In this document: piece after piece, positions 48,776 to 56,404 of the stretch | How the letters are laid out: each line of letters begins with the position of its first letter | Position numbering within the stretch: the stretch's first letter is position 1 | Source: Thermoflavifilum sp. | GTDB lineage: Bacteria > Bacteroidota > Bacteroidia > Chitinophagales > Chitinophagaceae | Direction of reading: 5' to 3' | Assembly (NCBI RefSeq): GCF_014961315.1 | Contig: NZ_CP063141.1 | Span: 2,108,001-2,172,000, forward strand | Length of the DNA: 64,000 nucleotides | Translations under genes and position numbers: made by a program | The notes under the pieces: model-generated | Seen by the model: only the letters and a program-made list of their open reading frames with translations | The model's database searches: none | What the model was told of the DNA's origin: nothing

Positions 48776-50698
48776 TTACATGGGGATTTGCAGATGCACC
48801 TGTGTGCCTTTATGTTCTGCGGAAGTTATTTCCAGCATGCCTCCGCATTCTGCAGCGCGCGATTGCATATTGGTTAAGCCATTCCCTTTTTGTACCTCTT
48901 CTCTGTTGAACCCCGTTCCGTTATCCTGTATGATGAGGTGAAGATGTCCGTCACGAAGATAAAATTGAATTTCAATACAACTTGCCTGTGCATATTTCAG
49001 GCTATTTGTAAACGCTTCCTTAAAAATCAGGTATATGCTTTTTCTCTTTGTCATGTCCAGATTCAGTTGTTTTATTTCTTCGGTAAAATTCAACTTCAGC
49101 TGTATATTCCGGGAATGGGCTAATGGCAAAGCATAATATTGCATCCGGTACATGATTCTTTCCATACTGTCCTGCATGGGTTGTATGGCCCATACAATGT
49201 CACTCATATCGTCTATCATTTGTCGGGCTATTTGATTGATTTTTTGTAAGGTATTTTTCATTTCCCGAATCGTATTCGAATGCTTATGTAAGCCGGCATT
49301 GCTGTATAACAATATAGAGCTTAATGTGGCGCCTACGTCATCGTGAAGATCCTGTGCGATTTTGTTGCGAATCGATTCCATATTTTTTCGCAACGTTTCA
49401 TTCTCACGAAGTTGTTGAATCAGGTTTTCTTGACTTTTTATTTTTTCTTTCTCCATTCTTCGGGTTTTCACGCTTAAGGAAGTGGTGAAGATAATGGTTT
49501 CGATGACCACGCCGATCTGTCCGCTAACCAGGCTATTCAAGTTTGTGTGCATGATGCTTGAGTTAACCTGCAGCAGGGATATGAGAATGCCCAATACGCC
49601 GCCCAATCCGGCTATCAGGCTACCGGTCAGAATCAGCATAATCAGCGCGTCATGATATTTTATAAGCCTAAAGATAAAATACAGGCAGAAGCCGAATACG
49701 AGCATGATACTCAGCATGAGCAGATCGTTAATCCATTCGGCATCTGGGAATAATATTCGTAGCATTATATCACCGACAACATATATCCAGATGATTTGCT
49801 CCAGATAACGTATTTTCTTTTCTACGGCAATATCCATTCTTTTTATTTCCAGAAAATTCCGGATAAACTTCAGGTAAAACAAATAAGGCAACATCAAGAA
49901 AATGGATTTGGCATAGAATCTTATTTCCGGATGATAAGCAAATGGCCAGTAAATGTTCATTTGCATGTAATATTTATGCACATAATACAGCGTAACCAGT
50001 GCCAGGTATAGAAAATAAAATGGATATTCTTTTCTTTTTACGATCATCCATTGAAAGATAACATATATCATTTGTGCGCACATAAATCCCAGAAAAAGCA
50101 GTTGCAGGAATCGGGTTTGATGATCTTCATAATAACGTTGCAGGAAGGCTTGTGATAAGAATGCTTCGTCGGAGATTTCCATTTTACTGAAGCCTACATC
50201 ATCATCAGACGTGGAAGAAAGTTGCAAAAGATAAGTGGTTTGCTGGTGTGCAGGAATCTGAAAGAGCAGGGCCTGTAGCTGATTCAGCGGTGTGGAAATG
50301 GATTTAGCTATTCCCGGTCCGCCCGTGTACCGAATGGTATCATGTGGGAGGAGTGCGTACAGGATCATTTTCCCGAACGCATCCATGAGCAGATAAGCTT
50401 CAGTGGGATGTAAACCTGTATTTTCAAGCGTAAAGCGGATCCAGTAACAGGCCCGATGACCGTATTGTTTCACCCATTTATCTACCGTTTGCGGATTAGC
50501 GGTGAATGGCCGTTCGAGGATTAAAGCAGGGGTGCTCTGGCAATTGCGAGCAACCTGAAAACCCGTAGGACCAATAGCATGTATGGCAGGAAGATGATGG
50601 ATGACCACCTGCAAGGAATCGGCCAGGCATGAGATACAGAGCATACATGCCATTCCTGATGTAAAGAAGCTTTTTCGGATAAATTGTGCTGAGTTCAA
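48776..50698 (-). CDS. 7TMR-DISM sensor histidine kinase
   Basis: 640 residues: signal peptide, extracellular 7TMR-DISMED2 domain (about 35-185), seven transmembrane helices, coiled coil, then HisKA_3 dimerisation domain with the His in IAQDLHDDVGATLSSI and an HATPase domain (FKEAFTNSLKYA, QDNGTGF, GNGLTNMQSRA). The DISMED2 domain often senses carbohydrate-like ligands. The only start giving the full signal peptide is TTG 50698; ATG 50653 would shorten it. A terminator-like hairpin sits 24 bases upstream. Confidence 0.92.
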   Translation of the reverse strand: MNSAQFIRKSFFTSGMACMLCISCLADSLQVVIHHLPAIHAIGPTGFQVARNCQSTPALILERPFTANPQTVDKWVKQYGHRACYWIRFTLENTGLHPTEAYLLMDAFGKMILYALLPHDTIRYTGGPGIAKSISTPLNQLQALLFQIPAHQQTTYLLQLSSTSDDDVGFSKMEISDEAFLSQAFLQRYYEDHQTRFLQLLFLGFMCAQMIYVIFQWMIVKRKEYPFYFLYLALVTLYYVHKYYMQMNIYWPFAYHPEIRFYAKSIFLMLPYLFYLKFIRNFLEIKRMDIAVEKKIRYLEQIIWIYVVGDIMLRILFPDAEWINDLLMLSIMLVFGFCLYFIFRLIKYHDALIMLILTGSLIAGLGGVLGILISLLQVNSSIMHTNLNSLVSGQIGVVIETIIFTTSLSVKTRRMEKEKIKSQENLIQQLRENETLRKNMESIRNKIAQDLHDDVGATLSSILLYSNAGLHKHSNTIREMKNTLQKINQIARQMIDDMSDIVWAIQPMQDSMERIMYRMQYYALPLAHSRNIQLKLNFTEEIKQLNLDMTKRKSIYLIFKEAFTNSLKYAQASCIEIQFYLRDGHLHLIIQDNGTGFNREEVQKGNGLTNMQSRAAECGGMLEITSAEHKGTQVHLQIPM

Positions 50699-50721
50699 AT
50701 AGCATCATTTGCAGAAAGATA

Positions 50722-50753
50722 ATAAAAAAATACCTCCCTGAGAACAGGGAGGT
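50722..50753 (-). terminator. Intrinsic terminator before the kinase gene
   Basis: Perfect 9-bp stem (ACCTCCCTG and CAGGGAGGT, loop of four) followed on the minus strand by TATTTTTTT. Confidence 0.85.
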
Positions 50754-50826
50754 CTAACCCTTTGAAAAATTACTACTCTCTGCTATTGTGCAGTAGCCCT
50801 TAACAGAGCAACTGCACAGATAACTG
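50722..50826 (-). ncRNA. Putative small structured RNA or leader upstream of the kinase
   Basis: On the minus strand: TTG-18-TAGTTTTA (50861-50833), then a stem of GTGCAGT and ACTGCAC (50817-50788), a GGGTTAGACC segment and a terminator at 50753-50722. No ORF of note within. The kinase start follows the terminator by about 24 bases, so it may be a separate sRNA or an attenuator. Confidence 0.5.
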
Positions 50827-50832
50827 ATGTTG

Positions 50833-50861
50833 TAAAACTACGTATGGCAACGGATTTACAA
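50833..50861 (-). promoter_or_regulatory. Candidate promoter for the small RNA
   Basis: Minus strand TTG at 50861-50859, 18 nt, TAGTTTTA at 50840-50833; the last base differs from TAnnTTTG. Confidence 0.4.
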
Positions 50862-51002
50862 GGTTAATGGCTTGTTATAGAAAGTTAATATATTGTTATT
50901 GGATGCATATACTGGATAGACGCACTGCTGTCTGTAGCGGGTACTCAGCGAAATTTAGCTCATCGGATTTTACATGGATGATAAAAAAGTATGTCGTCTG
51001 AT

Positions 51003-51035
51003 GAAAATAAAAAGCGCAGGTCAAAAAACCTGCGC
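51003..51035 (-). terminator. Terminator of the small basic protein gene
   Basis: Minus strand: GCGCAGGT, loop TTTTTG, ACCTGCGC, then TTTTTATTTT. Perfect 8-bp stem, 29 bases after the stop of the gene it serves. Confidence 0.85.
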
Positions 51036-51063
51036 AAGCATGTTCCGAACGGGGTAAGTTTAT

Positions 51064-51246
51064 TCACCCGTTAGTGGAAGTACTATCTTTACCGCCTTTT
51101 TTGACATGATGGCTGCCGTTTTTGTGTGTCACCCGTTCCTTGTGATAGGTTTTTTTGGCAGCGGTTGTGTCTTTTTTTACATGCTGCCCGAAGGCGGTAC
51201 CCGAAAGCATGGCTAATACAGCCAGTGACATCATGAGTTTTTTCAT
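51064..51246 (-). CDS. Small secreted Lys/His-rich protein
   Basis: 60 residues: signal peptide (MKKLMMSLAVLAMLSGTAFG) and a mature part of about 40 residues dominated by Lys, His, Thr and Ser. No family recognised; short basic secreted proteins of this kind are common in Chitinophagaceae. Supported by the clear signal peptide and its own terminator. Confidence 0.7.
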   Translation of the reverse strand: MKKLMMSLAVLAMLSGTAFGQHVKKDTTAAKKTYHKERVTHKNGSHHVKKGGKDSTSTNG

Positions 51247-51347
51247 ACACTATATAATTTTAAAGTGAATGATACATAATCACGTCAAAGCCTGTACCAC
51301 AGCATGTAAATCTAATATTAAAAATGGTTAATCAGAGGTTAATGGCG

Positions 51348-52277
51348 TTAAGATTTATGGACAATATACAGTAATGAACTGGCACGCATCGGATAACGAT
51401 ATGACGCTAAGCAGCTGATGAATCCGGTAATCATACCATAGGCAAACGGCAGCCGTTGTCGGGCATATTTTGCACTCAGCCAGGCGATATAAAATGCATC
51501 CATTCTCATGGGTATTATCTTCAGGATATCAAATTGATGAGCCGCAAGCAGGGTTTGCATGCTTTGTGGAGCAAAATGATATATATGTCGAGGCACATCA
51601 TAGGCGGCCCAGTAATTGCCGAAGAAACGCTCGTCGGTGGATGTGTAATTGGGTACGGCGATGAAAAGCAGCCCCTGCTCATGTAACAGGCGATACATGA
51701 CGGATAAATTTTCATGCAGGGCATGGATGTGCTCCAGCACGTGCCAGAGGGTAATCAGGTGAAAATGCTGATCGGGAAAATGCTCTAATTGTGCCGGCGG
51801 ATGCAGGTTAAGTTGATATTTTTTCTTTGCCACGTTTCGTGCTGTTTCACTGGGTTCAATGCCTTCGGTCTGCCAGCCATGCATCTGCATCATGTGCAGG
51901 AAACTACCAGTACCACAGCCCATGTCGAGCACTCGCGGGTGAACCGTTTTTTCATGTAAGTCAAGATCTGGAACATACGTATGAATGGCTTTTTGAATCG
52001 TCTGGTATTTCCAGTGCAATGTGAACCATCGAGCAATATGATAGGCTTTGAACAGGATACCCTTTCGAGTATCGGTATGTGAGATGTAGTTATCTGCATG
52101 ATAGTAAGTAGCGATTTCGGTTTCATCCGGAACATCCTGGATGAAAAGTGTCTGGCAATGCTGGCATGACCATAAATCAAACCATTCTTTTGATATGGCA
52201 TGATCCTGTACACGGGTACAAAATTGTATGGCGGCCGACGAGCAAACCGGACAGGTAGAATGGTGGATGTATGGCAT
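51348..52277 (-). CDS. Class I SAM-dependent methyltransferase with zinc-ribbon start
   Basis: 309 residues: an N-terminal CPVC...CQHC zinc-ribbon-like region, then a Rossmann methyltransferase domain with VLDMGCGTGSFLHMM, IEPSE and LWHVLEHIHALHENL. This form is common in surface-polysaccharide and C-methylation pathways, but no such cluster is next to it. Substrate unknown. Confidence 0.85.
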   Translation of the reverse strand: MPYIHHSTCPVCSSAAIQFCTRVQDHAISKEWFDLWSCQHCQTLFIQDVPDETEIATYYHADNYISHTDTRKGILFKAYHIARWFTLHWKYQTIQKAIHTYVPDLDLHEKTVHPRVLDMGCGTGSFLHMMQMHGWQTEGIEPSETARNVAKKKYQLNLHPPAQLEHFPDQHFHLITLWHVLEHIHALHENLSVMYRLLHEQGLLFIAVPNYTSTDERFFGNYWAAYDVPRHIYHFAPQSMQTLLAAHQFDILKIIPMRMDAFYIAWLSAKYARQRLPFAYGMITGFISCLASYRYPMRASSLLYIVHKS

Positions 52278-52295
52278 ATTGGTGAAAAATGTTGT

Positions 52296-53084
52296 TTACA
52301 GACTATCAATGGCACGATCTAAATGGGTATAACCACCGTCTACGACAATGATTTGTCCGGTGGTATGCGATGATCGTTCAGAAAGTAAAAATGCAACCAT
52401 ATAGGCGATTTCTTCGGGTCTGGTCATCCTTTTGCCCAGCGGTATATGCCGGGTAATGGAAGTCAGTTTGGCTTCCGGGTCGGGAAACGACTGAATCCAG
52501 GAGGCATACAGGGGTGTCCATACTTCTGCAGGCAAAACCGTGTTCACGCGAATTTCATAAGGCAACAATTCCACGGCCCATTCACGGGTGAGGGCATTGA
52601 TGGCGCCTTTGGCAGCAGCATAACCCGAAGTATTGCCCTGTCCGGTTAAAGATACTTTGGAACCTATATTTACAATCGCTCCACGGGATTGCTTCAGTGC
52701 GGTCAGGGCAAGATGTGCCATGGTGTAATAATGCAATAAGTTTTTTTGTAAGGACAACAAAAAACGATCCGGATCGCCTTTCTCCAGGCCTACACCGTCG
52801 TTTACGCCCGCATTGTTGACAAGGCCATCGATACGGTGAAAGGTATGCCAGGTAAAATCTACCACCTTTTTGCAATCATCCACGCGTGTAAGCTCGGCTT
52901 CCACCGCCCGGGCGATGAATCCCTTGGCCTGTAACTCCGTTAATTTATTATTAAGATCGGTAGCGTTATGTCCTGCCATCACTACATGTGCACCCTCGGC
53001 ACATAATACATCCGTAATTGCGCCCCCAATGCCTTTGGCGCCACCCGTGACGATATATACTTTTCCGTTCAGATCTAAGTCCAT
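52296..53084 (-). CDS. SDR-family oxidoreductase
   Basis: 262 residues: TGGAKGIGGAI nucleotide-binding turn, NNAG, and the Ser...Tyr-x-x-x-Lys catalytic set (GSKVSLTG...GYAAAKG), with IIVVDGGYTHLDRA at the end. It resembles L-fucose dehydrogenase-type SDRs, which oxidise sugars. It lies 18 bases upstream of the methyltransferase on the same strand. Confidence 0.87.
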   Translation of the reverse strand: MDLDLNGKVYIVTGGAKGIGGAITDVLCAEGAHVVMAGHNATDLNNKLTELQAKGFIARAVEAELTRVDDCKKVVDFTWHTFHRIDGLVNNAGVNDGVGLEKGDPDRFLLSLQKNLLHYYTMAHLALTALKQSRGAIVNIGSKVSLTGQGNTSGYAAAKGAINALTREWAVELLPYEIRVNTVLPAEVWTPLYASWIQSFPDPEAKLTSITRHIPLGKRMTRPEEIAYMVAFLLSERSSHTTGQIIVVDGGYTHLDRAIDSL

Positions 53085-53232
53085 GATGATACATCATTTC
53101 TGGCGGATAAAGATAAGACATCCGGCATGATAAGCCTGGAAAGGTTTCGAGTACCCGAGATGAAAATACGATTTCTACTTTTTCAGGAGCATGCTTGAAA
53201 CTACATAAAACCCGGATTAAATAGGGCTTTAA

Positions 53233-54321
53233 TCAGTTATACACTTTTACCATCATCACATAATCTTTCAATTGTTTAAGCAAAGCCACCCGGTTGTTGT
53301 GGAGATCAGGATGGGAAGTATTTTTTGTAACACGCGTCCTGAGAATAGCGCGTTTATTAAAATCGTTCGGGAGGCTGTCGAGAATTGCTTTCAGATAAGT
53401 AGCTTTTATCGCAAATGCAATCCGGTCCGACTCTCCCTGTTTACCGCTGATGATACCAATAATTCTGCCCTTACTATCAAACAGGGGGCCTCCGCTGTTA
53501 CCGGGGTTTACGGGAATGGAGAGCTGATAGGCGGTGCTATCGTCACGATATCCGGTTTCGGAGCTGATATATCCTTCACCGTAAACGATTTCATCTTTAG
53601 GATAACCCAGGGTAAACACCTGCTCGCCCAGGGGTGCCTCTGAAGCAGAAAGCGTGTAGGGGAGTGCACCGTTCATACAAAAATTCGAGTCGATAATTTT
53701 TAACACGGCAAGATCGGTAGCTGGATCCTGGAAAACCATTCTGGCCTTATAGGCATTACCCTTGTTATCCTGTACATAAATAGAATCGGCATTACGGATA
53801 ACGTGATAATTGGTTACCAGATAACCGTTGTCGGAGATCAGAAAACCACTCCCGCCGTAGGTGCCGGGATTGGCTGGCAGTCTTCCATTGTGGTGCATGT
53901 CGTTCATCAGGGCATACTGAGAACGTTGAATATTATCAATAGCCCTGCGTAGATCTACGTAGCCCATTTTGTTTGGGCGGATATACCATTGATTGAACGA
54001 CCAGAAAGCCACCAGCGATACCAGCAGGGCAACGGTTGCAGCCACTGCTATATGGGCGAGCCACTCTTTACCGGTTCTGATGAATGAGCTACCGGGATGC
54101 AAGCGAAGCCGGGTTTGAGGTTGGGAAGCGAACGATTCTTTAATCCACTGGCGATGCAAGCCGGCTTTCAATGCGTGGATGAATTGACGTTCCTCTTCCA
54201 TCCAGCGGCGCAGCTGCGCATCCTCTTCACAGAGCCGGATGAATTCGGCTTCCTCAGCGGCATCCATTTCGCCTTGCAGGTAACGATGTATGCGATCCAT
54301 CCATTCGCTTCTCATATCCAT
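53233..54321 (-). CDS. Membrane-anchored trypsin-like protease with anti-sigma-like N-terminus
   Basis: 362 residues: a cytosolic N-terminus resembling anti-sigma factors (RIHRYLQGEMDAAEEAEFIRLCEED), one transmembrane helix at about 90-109 and a periplasmic S1C protease domain with His173 (TNYHVI), Asp203 (PATDLAVL) and Ser276 (VNPGNSGGPL). The gene begins 11 bases after the stop of an ECF sigma factor gene, the usual spot for the anti-sigma factor. So the sigma-binding part and a protease appear joined in one protein. ATG 54321 is preferred to TTG 54327. Confidence 0.85.
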   Translation of the reverse strand: MDMRSEWMDRIHRYLQGEMDAAEEAEFIRLCEEDAQLRRWMEEERQFIHALKAGLHRQWIKESFASQPQTRLRLHPGSSFIRTGKEWLAHIAVAATVALLVSLVAFWSFNQWYIRPNKMGYVDLRRAIDNIQRSQYALMNDMHHNGRLPANPGTYGGSGFLISDNGYLVTNYHVIRNADSIYVQDNKGNAYKARMVFQDPATDLAVLKIIDSNFCMNGALPYTLSASEAPLGEQVFTLGYPKDEIVYGEGYISSETGYRDDSTAYQLSIPVNPGNSGGPLFDSKGRIIGIISGKQGESDRIAFAIKATYLKAILDSLPNDFNKRAILRTRVTKNTSHPDLHNNRVALLKQLKDYVMMVKVYN

Positions 54322-54332
54322 ACGCAATGAGA

Positions 54333-54932
54333 TTAAGGTTTCGTAAATGGGTTAGATTTACGTCCCTGAAGAGAGAAAAAAATCTTTTTCAAACGCATTA
54401 AACATTTATACTTCTGTGTTTTTGCATTATCCGAACTGGTGTAACCAAAGATTTCAGCAATTTCAGCCATGCTCTTGTTTAGAACATAATAATGTTCGAG
54501 CAAGCTTCTACAGGGTTCGCCGAGTTCGTTCAAAGCAAGTTCCATATCCCGAAACGCCTGATCATGCTCTTCATGCTGTGCAATATCATCAGCCACAGGA
54601 ATCCATTCTGCAAGCCCGTCGGCCAGGGGTAGCTGACGTTGGGCTGAAGCCAGGCGTTTCAGCCACAGATGCCTGCTTACAGCATAAATATATGTCTTGA
54701 GCCTGCAGGTTAAGCTGAAATTCGGTGATTGAGCCCGTTCCAGTAAAATAATCAGGGTTTCCTGAAAGATATCTTCTGCATCTTCTTCCAGACCATTGTT
54801 CTTTTTTACCAGCGCTCTGATCATCGGAAAGCAGCTGTCATAAATCTGTTGCAGGGCTTCCCGATCGTGACAGAGCAGCCGATTAAGCAACGCCGTATCC
54901 TTTGCACTTTTAGAAACCGATAAACTACTCAC
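54333..54932 (-). CDS. ECF-type RNA polymerase sigma factor
   Basis: 199 residues: sigma region 2 with EEDAEDIFQETLIILLER and region 4 with LLEHYYVLNKSMAEIAEIFGYTSSDNAKTQKYKC. Directs polymerase to its own regulon, probably including this operon. The start appears to be GTG 54932, as no ATG precedes region 2. Next gene codes for the anti-sigma/protease fusion. Confidence 0.92.
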   Translation of the reverse strand: MSSLSVSKSAKDTALLNRLLCHDREALQQIYDSCFPMIRALVKKNNGLEEDAEDIFQETLIILLERAQSPNFSLTCRLKTYIYAVSRHLWLKRLASAQRQLPLADGLAEWIPVADDIAQHEEHDQAFRDMELALNELGEPCRSLLEHYYVLNKSMAEIAEIFGYTSSDNAKTQKYKCLMRLKKIFFSLQGRKSNPFTKP

Positions 54933-54957
54933 TGATTAATCCCGGATTAGGTTTACA

Positions 54958-55003
54958 GGTAACCCAAAATAACCAAAAATTTTTTTACTGAGGATGGGTT
55001 ACC
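54958..55003. promoter_or_regulatory. Spaced inverted repeat between sigma and lipoprotein genes
   Basis: GGTAACCC at 54958-54965 and GGGTTACC at 54996-55003, 30 bases apart, in the 127-base gap between two divergent genes. Could be a regulator site or paired sigma-factor boxes on opposite strands. Confidence 0.45.
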
Positions 55004-55059
55004 TTTTTCCAAAAATCGGATAAATGGGAAATTCATTAACCATTTAAAATTTCATTGCA

Positions 55060-55263
55060 ATGAAAAACATGTTGAAACTCGGAATGCTGGCCCTGTTTGT
55101 GGGCATGCTGGCAACTGCTTGTGGTAGTGGCTCCAACAAGAGTGCTCAGGACACCACTTCTGTACAACCTACCGAACAGGCTGCTCCTGCAGCTCCTGCT
55201 GCTACCGACACCACCCAGCACGCCGATACCAGCCATGCTGATACCAGCCATATGCAGATGTAA
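55060..55263 (+). CDS. Small lipoprotein
   Basis: 67 residues: signal peptide with lipobox LATAC (Cys21), then a low-complexity mature part rich in Ala, Thr, Gln and Asp with two copies of ADTSH and a His/Met tail (HMQM). Likely outer-membrane anchored; function unknown. Divergent from the sigma factor gene. Confidence 0.8.
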   Translation: MKNMLKLGMLALFVGMLATACGSGSNKSAQDTTSVQPTEQAAPAAPAATDTTQHADTSHADTSHMQM

Positions 55264-55289
55264 TCGGCCAGCTGTTGAGGATTTTACAC

Positions 55290-55319
55290 AAAGGCTGCTC
55301 CGGCAGCCTTTATTTTTTT
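55290..55319 (+). terminator. Terminator after the small lipoprotein gene
   Basis: AAAGGCTGC, loop TCCG, GCAGCCTTT, then ATTTTTTT. Perfect 9-bp stem. Confidence 0.9.
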
Positions 55320-55329
55320 CTAAAATTTT

Positions 55330-55361
55330 TTGTTTCTTTTCAAAATCCTTCTTTATCTTTG
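55330..55361 (+). promoter_or_regulatory. Promoter of the aromatic amino acid operon
   Basis: TTG at 55330-55332 (within TTTTTG), 21 nt, TATCTTTG at 55354-55361: both boxes match the Bacteroidota pattern. Transcription would begin about 15 bases before the leader-peptide ATG. Confidence 0.75.
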
Positions 55362-55382
55362 TCAACACGTTGAAAATTCTCT

Positions 55383-55505
55383 ATGGGTTCCGCAAATGAA
55401 ATAGTAAATCTCAAACAAGCCACGGTGGCACATTCGCCGTTTTACTATTTCTTTTTTTATTTCTCCTTTGTTGAAGGAGGCGGGACTCGTTTGAAAAAGC
55501 CATAG
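55383..55505 (+). CDS. Phe/Tyr-rich attenuator leader peptide
   Basis: A 40-codon frame running from ATG 55383 to TAG 55503-55505. Residues 20-29 are FYYFFFYFSF: six Phe and three Tyr codons in ten, at 55440-55469. No Trp codons. It lies between a consensus promoter and an intrinsic terminator upstream of pheA and tyrA, where a leader peptide for Phe/Tyr-controlled attenuation is expected. There is no Shine-Dalgarno site, as for most genes here. Its only product role is probably to place the ribosome. Confidence 0.85.
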   Translation: MGSANEIVNLKQATVAHSPFYYFFFYFSFVEGGGTRLKKP

Positions 55506-55561
55506 TGCAGAGGAAAACTAAAATACTGGATCCCGCCTCCGATTGAGGCGGGATTTTTTTT
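55463..55561 (+). promoter_or_regulatory. Attenuator: alternative RNA hairpins before pheA
   Basis: Segment 1 CTCCTT (55463-55468, inside the Phe codons) can pair with segment 2 AAGGAG (55474-55479). Segment 2 as GGAGGCGGGA (55476-55485) pairs perfectly with segment 3 TCCCGCCTCC (55531-55540). Segment 3 otherwise forms the terminator with 55545-55554. A ribosome stalled on the Phe/Tyr codons blocks pair 1:2 and frees 2:3, the antiterminator. Confidence 0.82.
55530..55561 (+). terminator. Attenuator terminator
   Basis: ATCCCGCCTC, loop CGATT, GAGGCGGGAT, with eight Ts (55554-55561). Perfect 10-bp GC-rich stem ending 15 bases before the pheA ATG. Confidence 0.92.
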
Positions 55562-55576
55562 AAATATTATCGATGT

Positions 55577-56404
55577 ATGCGCATAGCGATTCAGGGTTTT
55601 GAAGGAAGTTTTCATCAGATTGCGGCGCAGGAATATTTTCGATGTCGCGAGCACGAGATATTGCCCTGCAGTACCTTCTCGGAAGTGGTGAAAAAAGTCC
55701 ATCGCCGGGAGGTGGATCGGGGTGTGATGGCTATTGAGAATTCGCTGGCCGGTAGTATTTTACCCAATTATCACCTGTTGCAGCGCTATGAAGTAACCAT
55801 TATCGGCGAGATATATCTGAACATCAGGCAACACCTGATGATGCTGCCCGAATACGATTTAGGCGATATTCGGGAGGTGCATTCACATCCGATGGCGCTA
55901 TTACAGTGTGCTGAATTTCTGGAAAAACATCCGGAATGGAAACTTGTTGAAACGGAAGACACGGCATTGAGCGCCCGCCATCTGCGCCAGTACAGGGCTC
56001 GCCATGTGGCTGCCATTGCCAGCAAACTTGCTGCAGAAATCTATCAGTTGAAGATCGTCGCGCCGAATATCCATACGATGAAAAAGAATTATACCCGCTT
56101 TTTGATTTTAAGCCGTGATGGCCGGATACATCTTCCCGACGGAGTAAATAAATCCTCAATTTGTTTTCAGACTGATCATACGCGGGGAAGCCTTGCGCGG
56201 GTGCTGGTGAAAATTGCCGACGGAGGCATCAACCTTTCCAAATTACAGTCACATCCTGTGCCGGGCACTGAGTGGAGGTATTATTTTTATGTGGACATGG
56301 AGTTCGATCAACTTGCACAATTCGAGGCTGTACTTCGCGAGATTCAGCCATTAACACGCGACTTAAAGATCCTGGGCATTTACCAAAAAGGACAAACGAT
56401 ATGA
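55577..56404 (+). CDS. pheA: Prephenate dehydratase with ACT domain
   Basis: Converts prephenate to phenylpyruvate, the committed step to Phe. 275 residues: catalytic domain with GFEGSFHQIAA, AIENSLAGSILPNY, the SHP turn (VHSHPMALLQC) and the catalytic YTRFLIL; C-terminal ACT domain with GSLARVLVKIADGGINLSKLQSHP, which binds Phe for feedback control. First gene of the operon behind the attenuator; its stop overlaps the next start (ATGA). Confidence 0.94.
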   Translation: MRIAIQGFEGSFHQIAAQEYFRCREHEILPCSTFSEVVKKVHRREVDRGVMAIENSLAGSILPNYHLLQRYEVTIIGEIYLNIRQHLMMLPEYDLGDIREVHSHPMALLQCAEFLEKHPEWKLVETEDTALSARHLRQYRARHVAAIASKLAAEIYQLKIVAPNIHTMKKNYTRFLILSRDGRIHLPDGVNKSSICFQTDHTRGSLARVLVKIADGGINLSKLQSHPVPGTEWRYYFYVDMEFDQLAQFEAVLREIQPLTRDLKILGIYQKGQTI

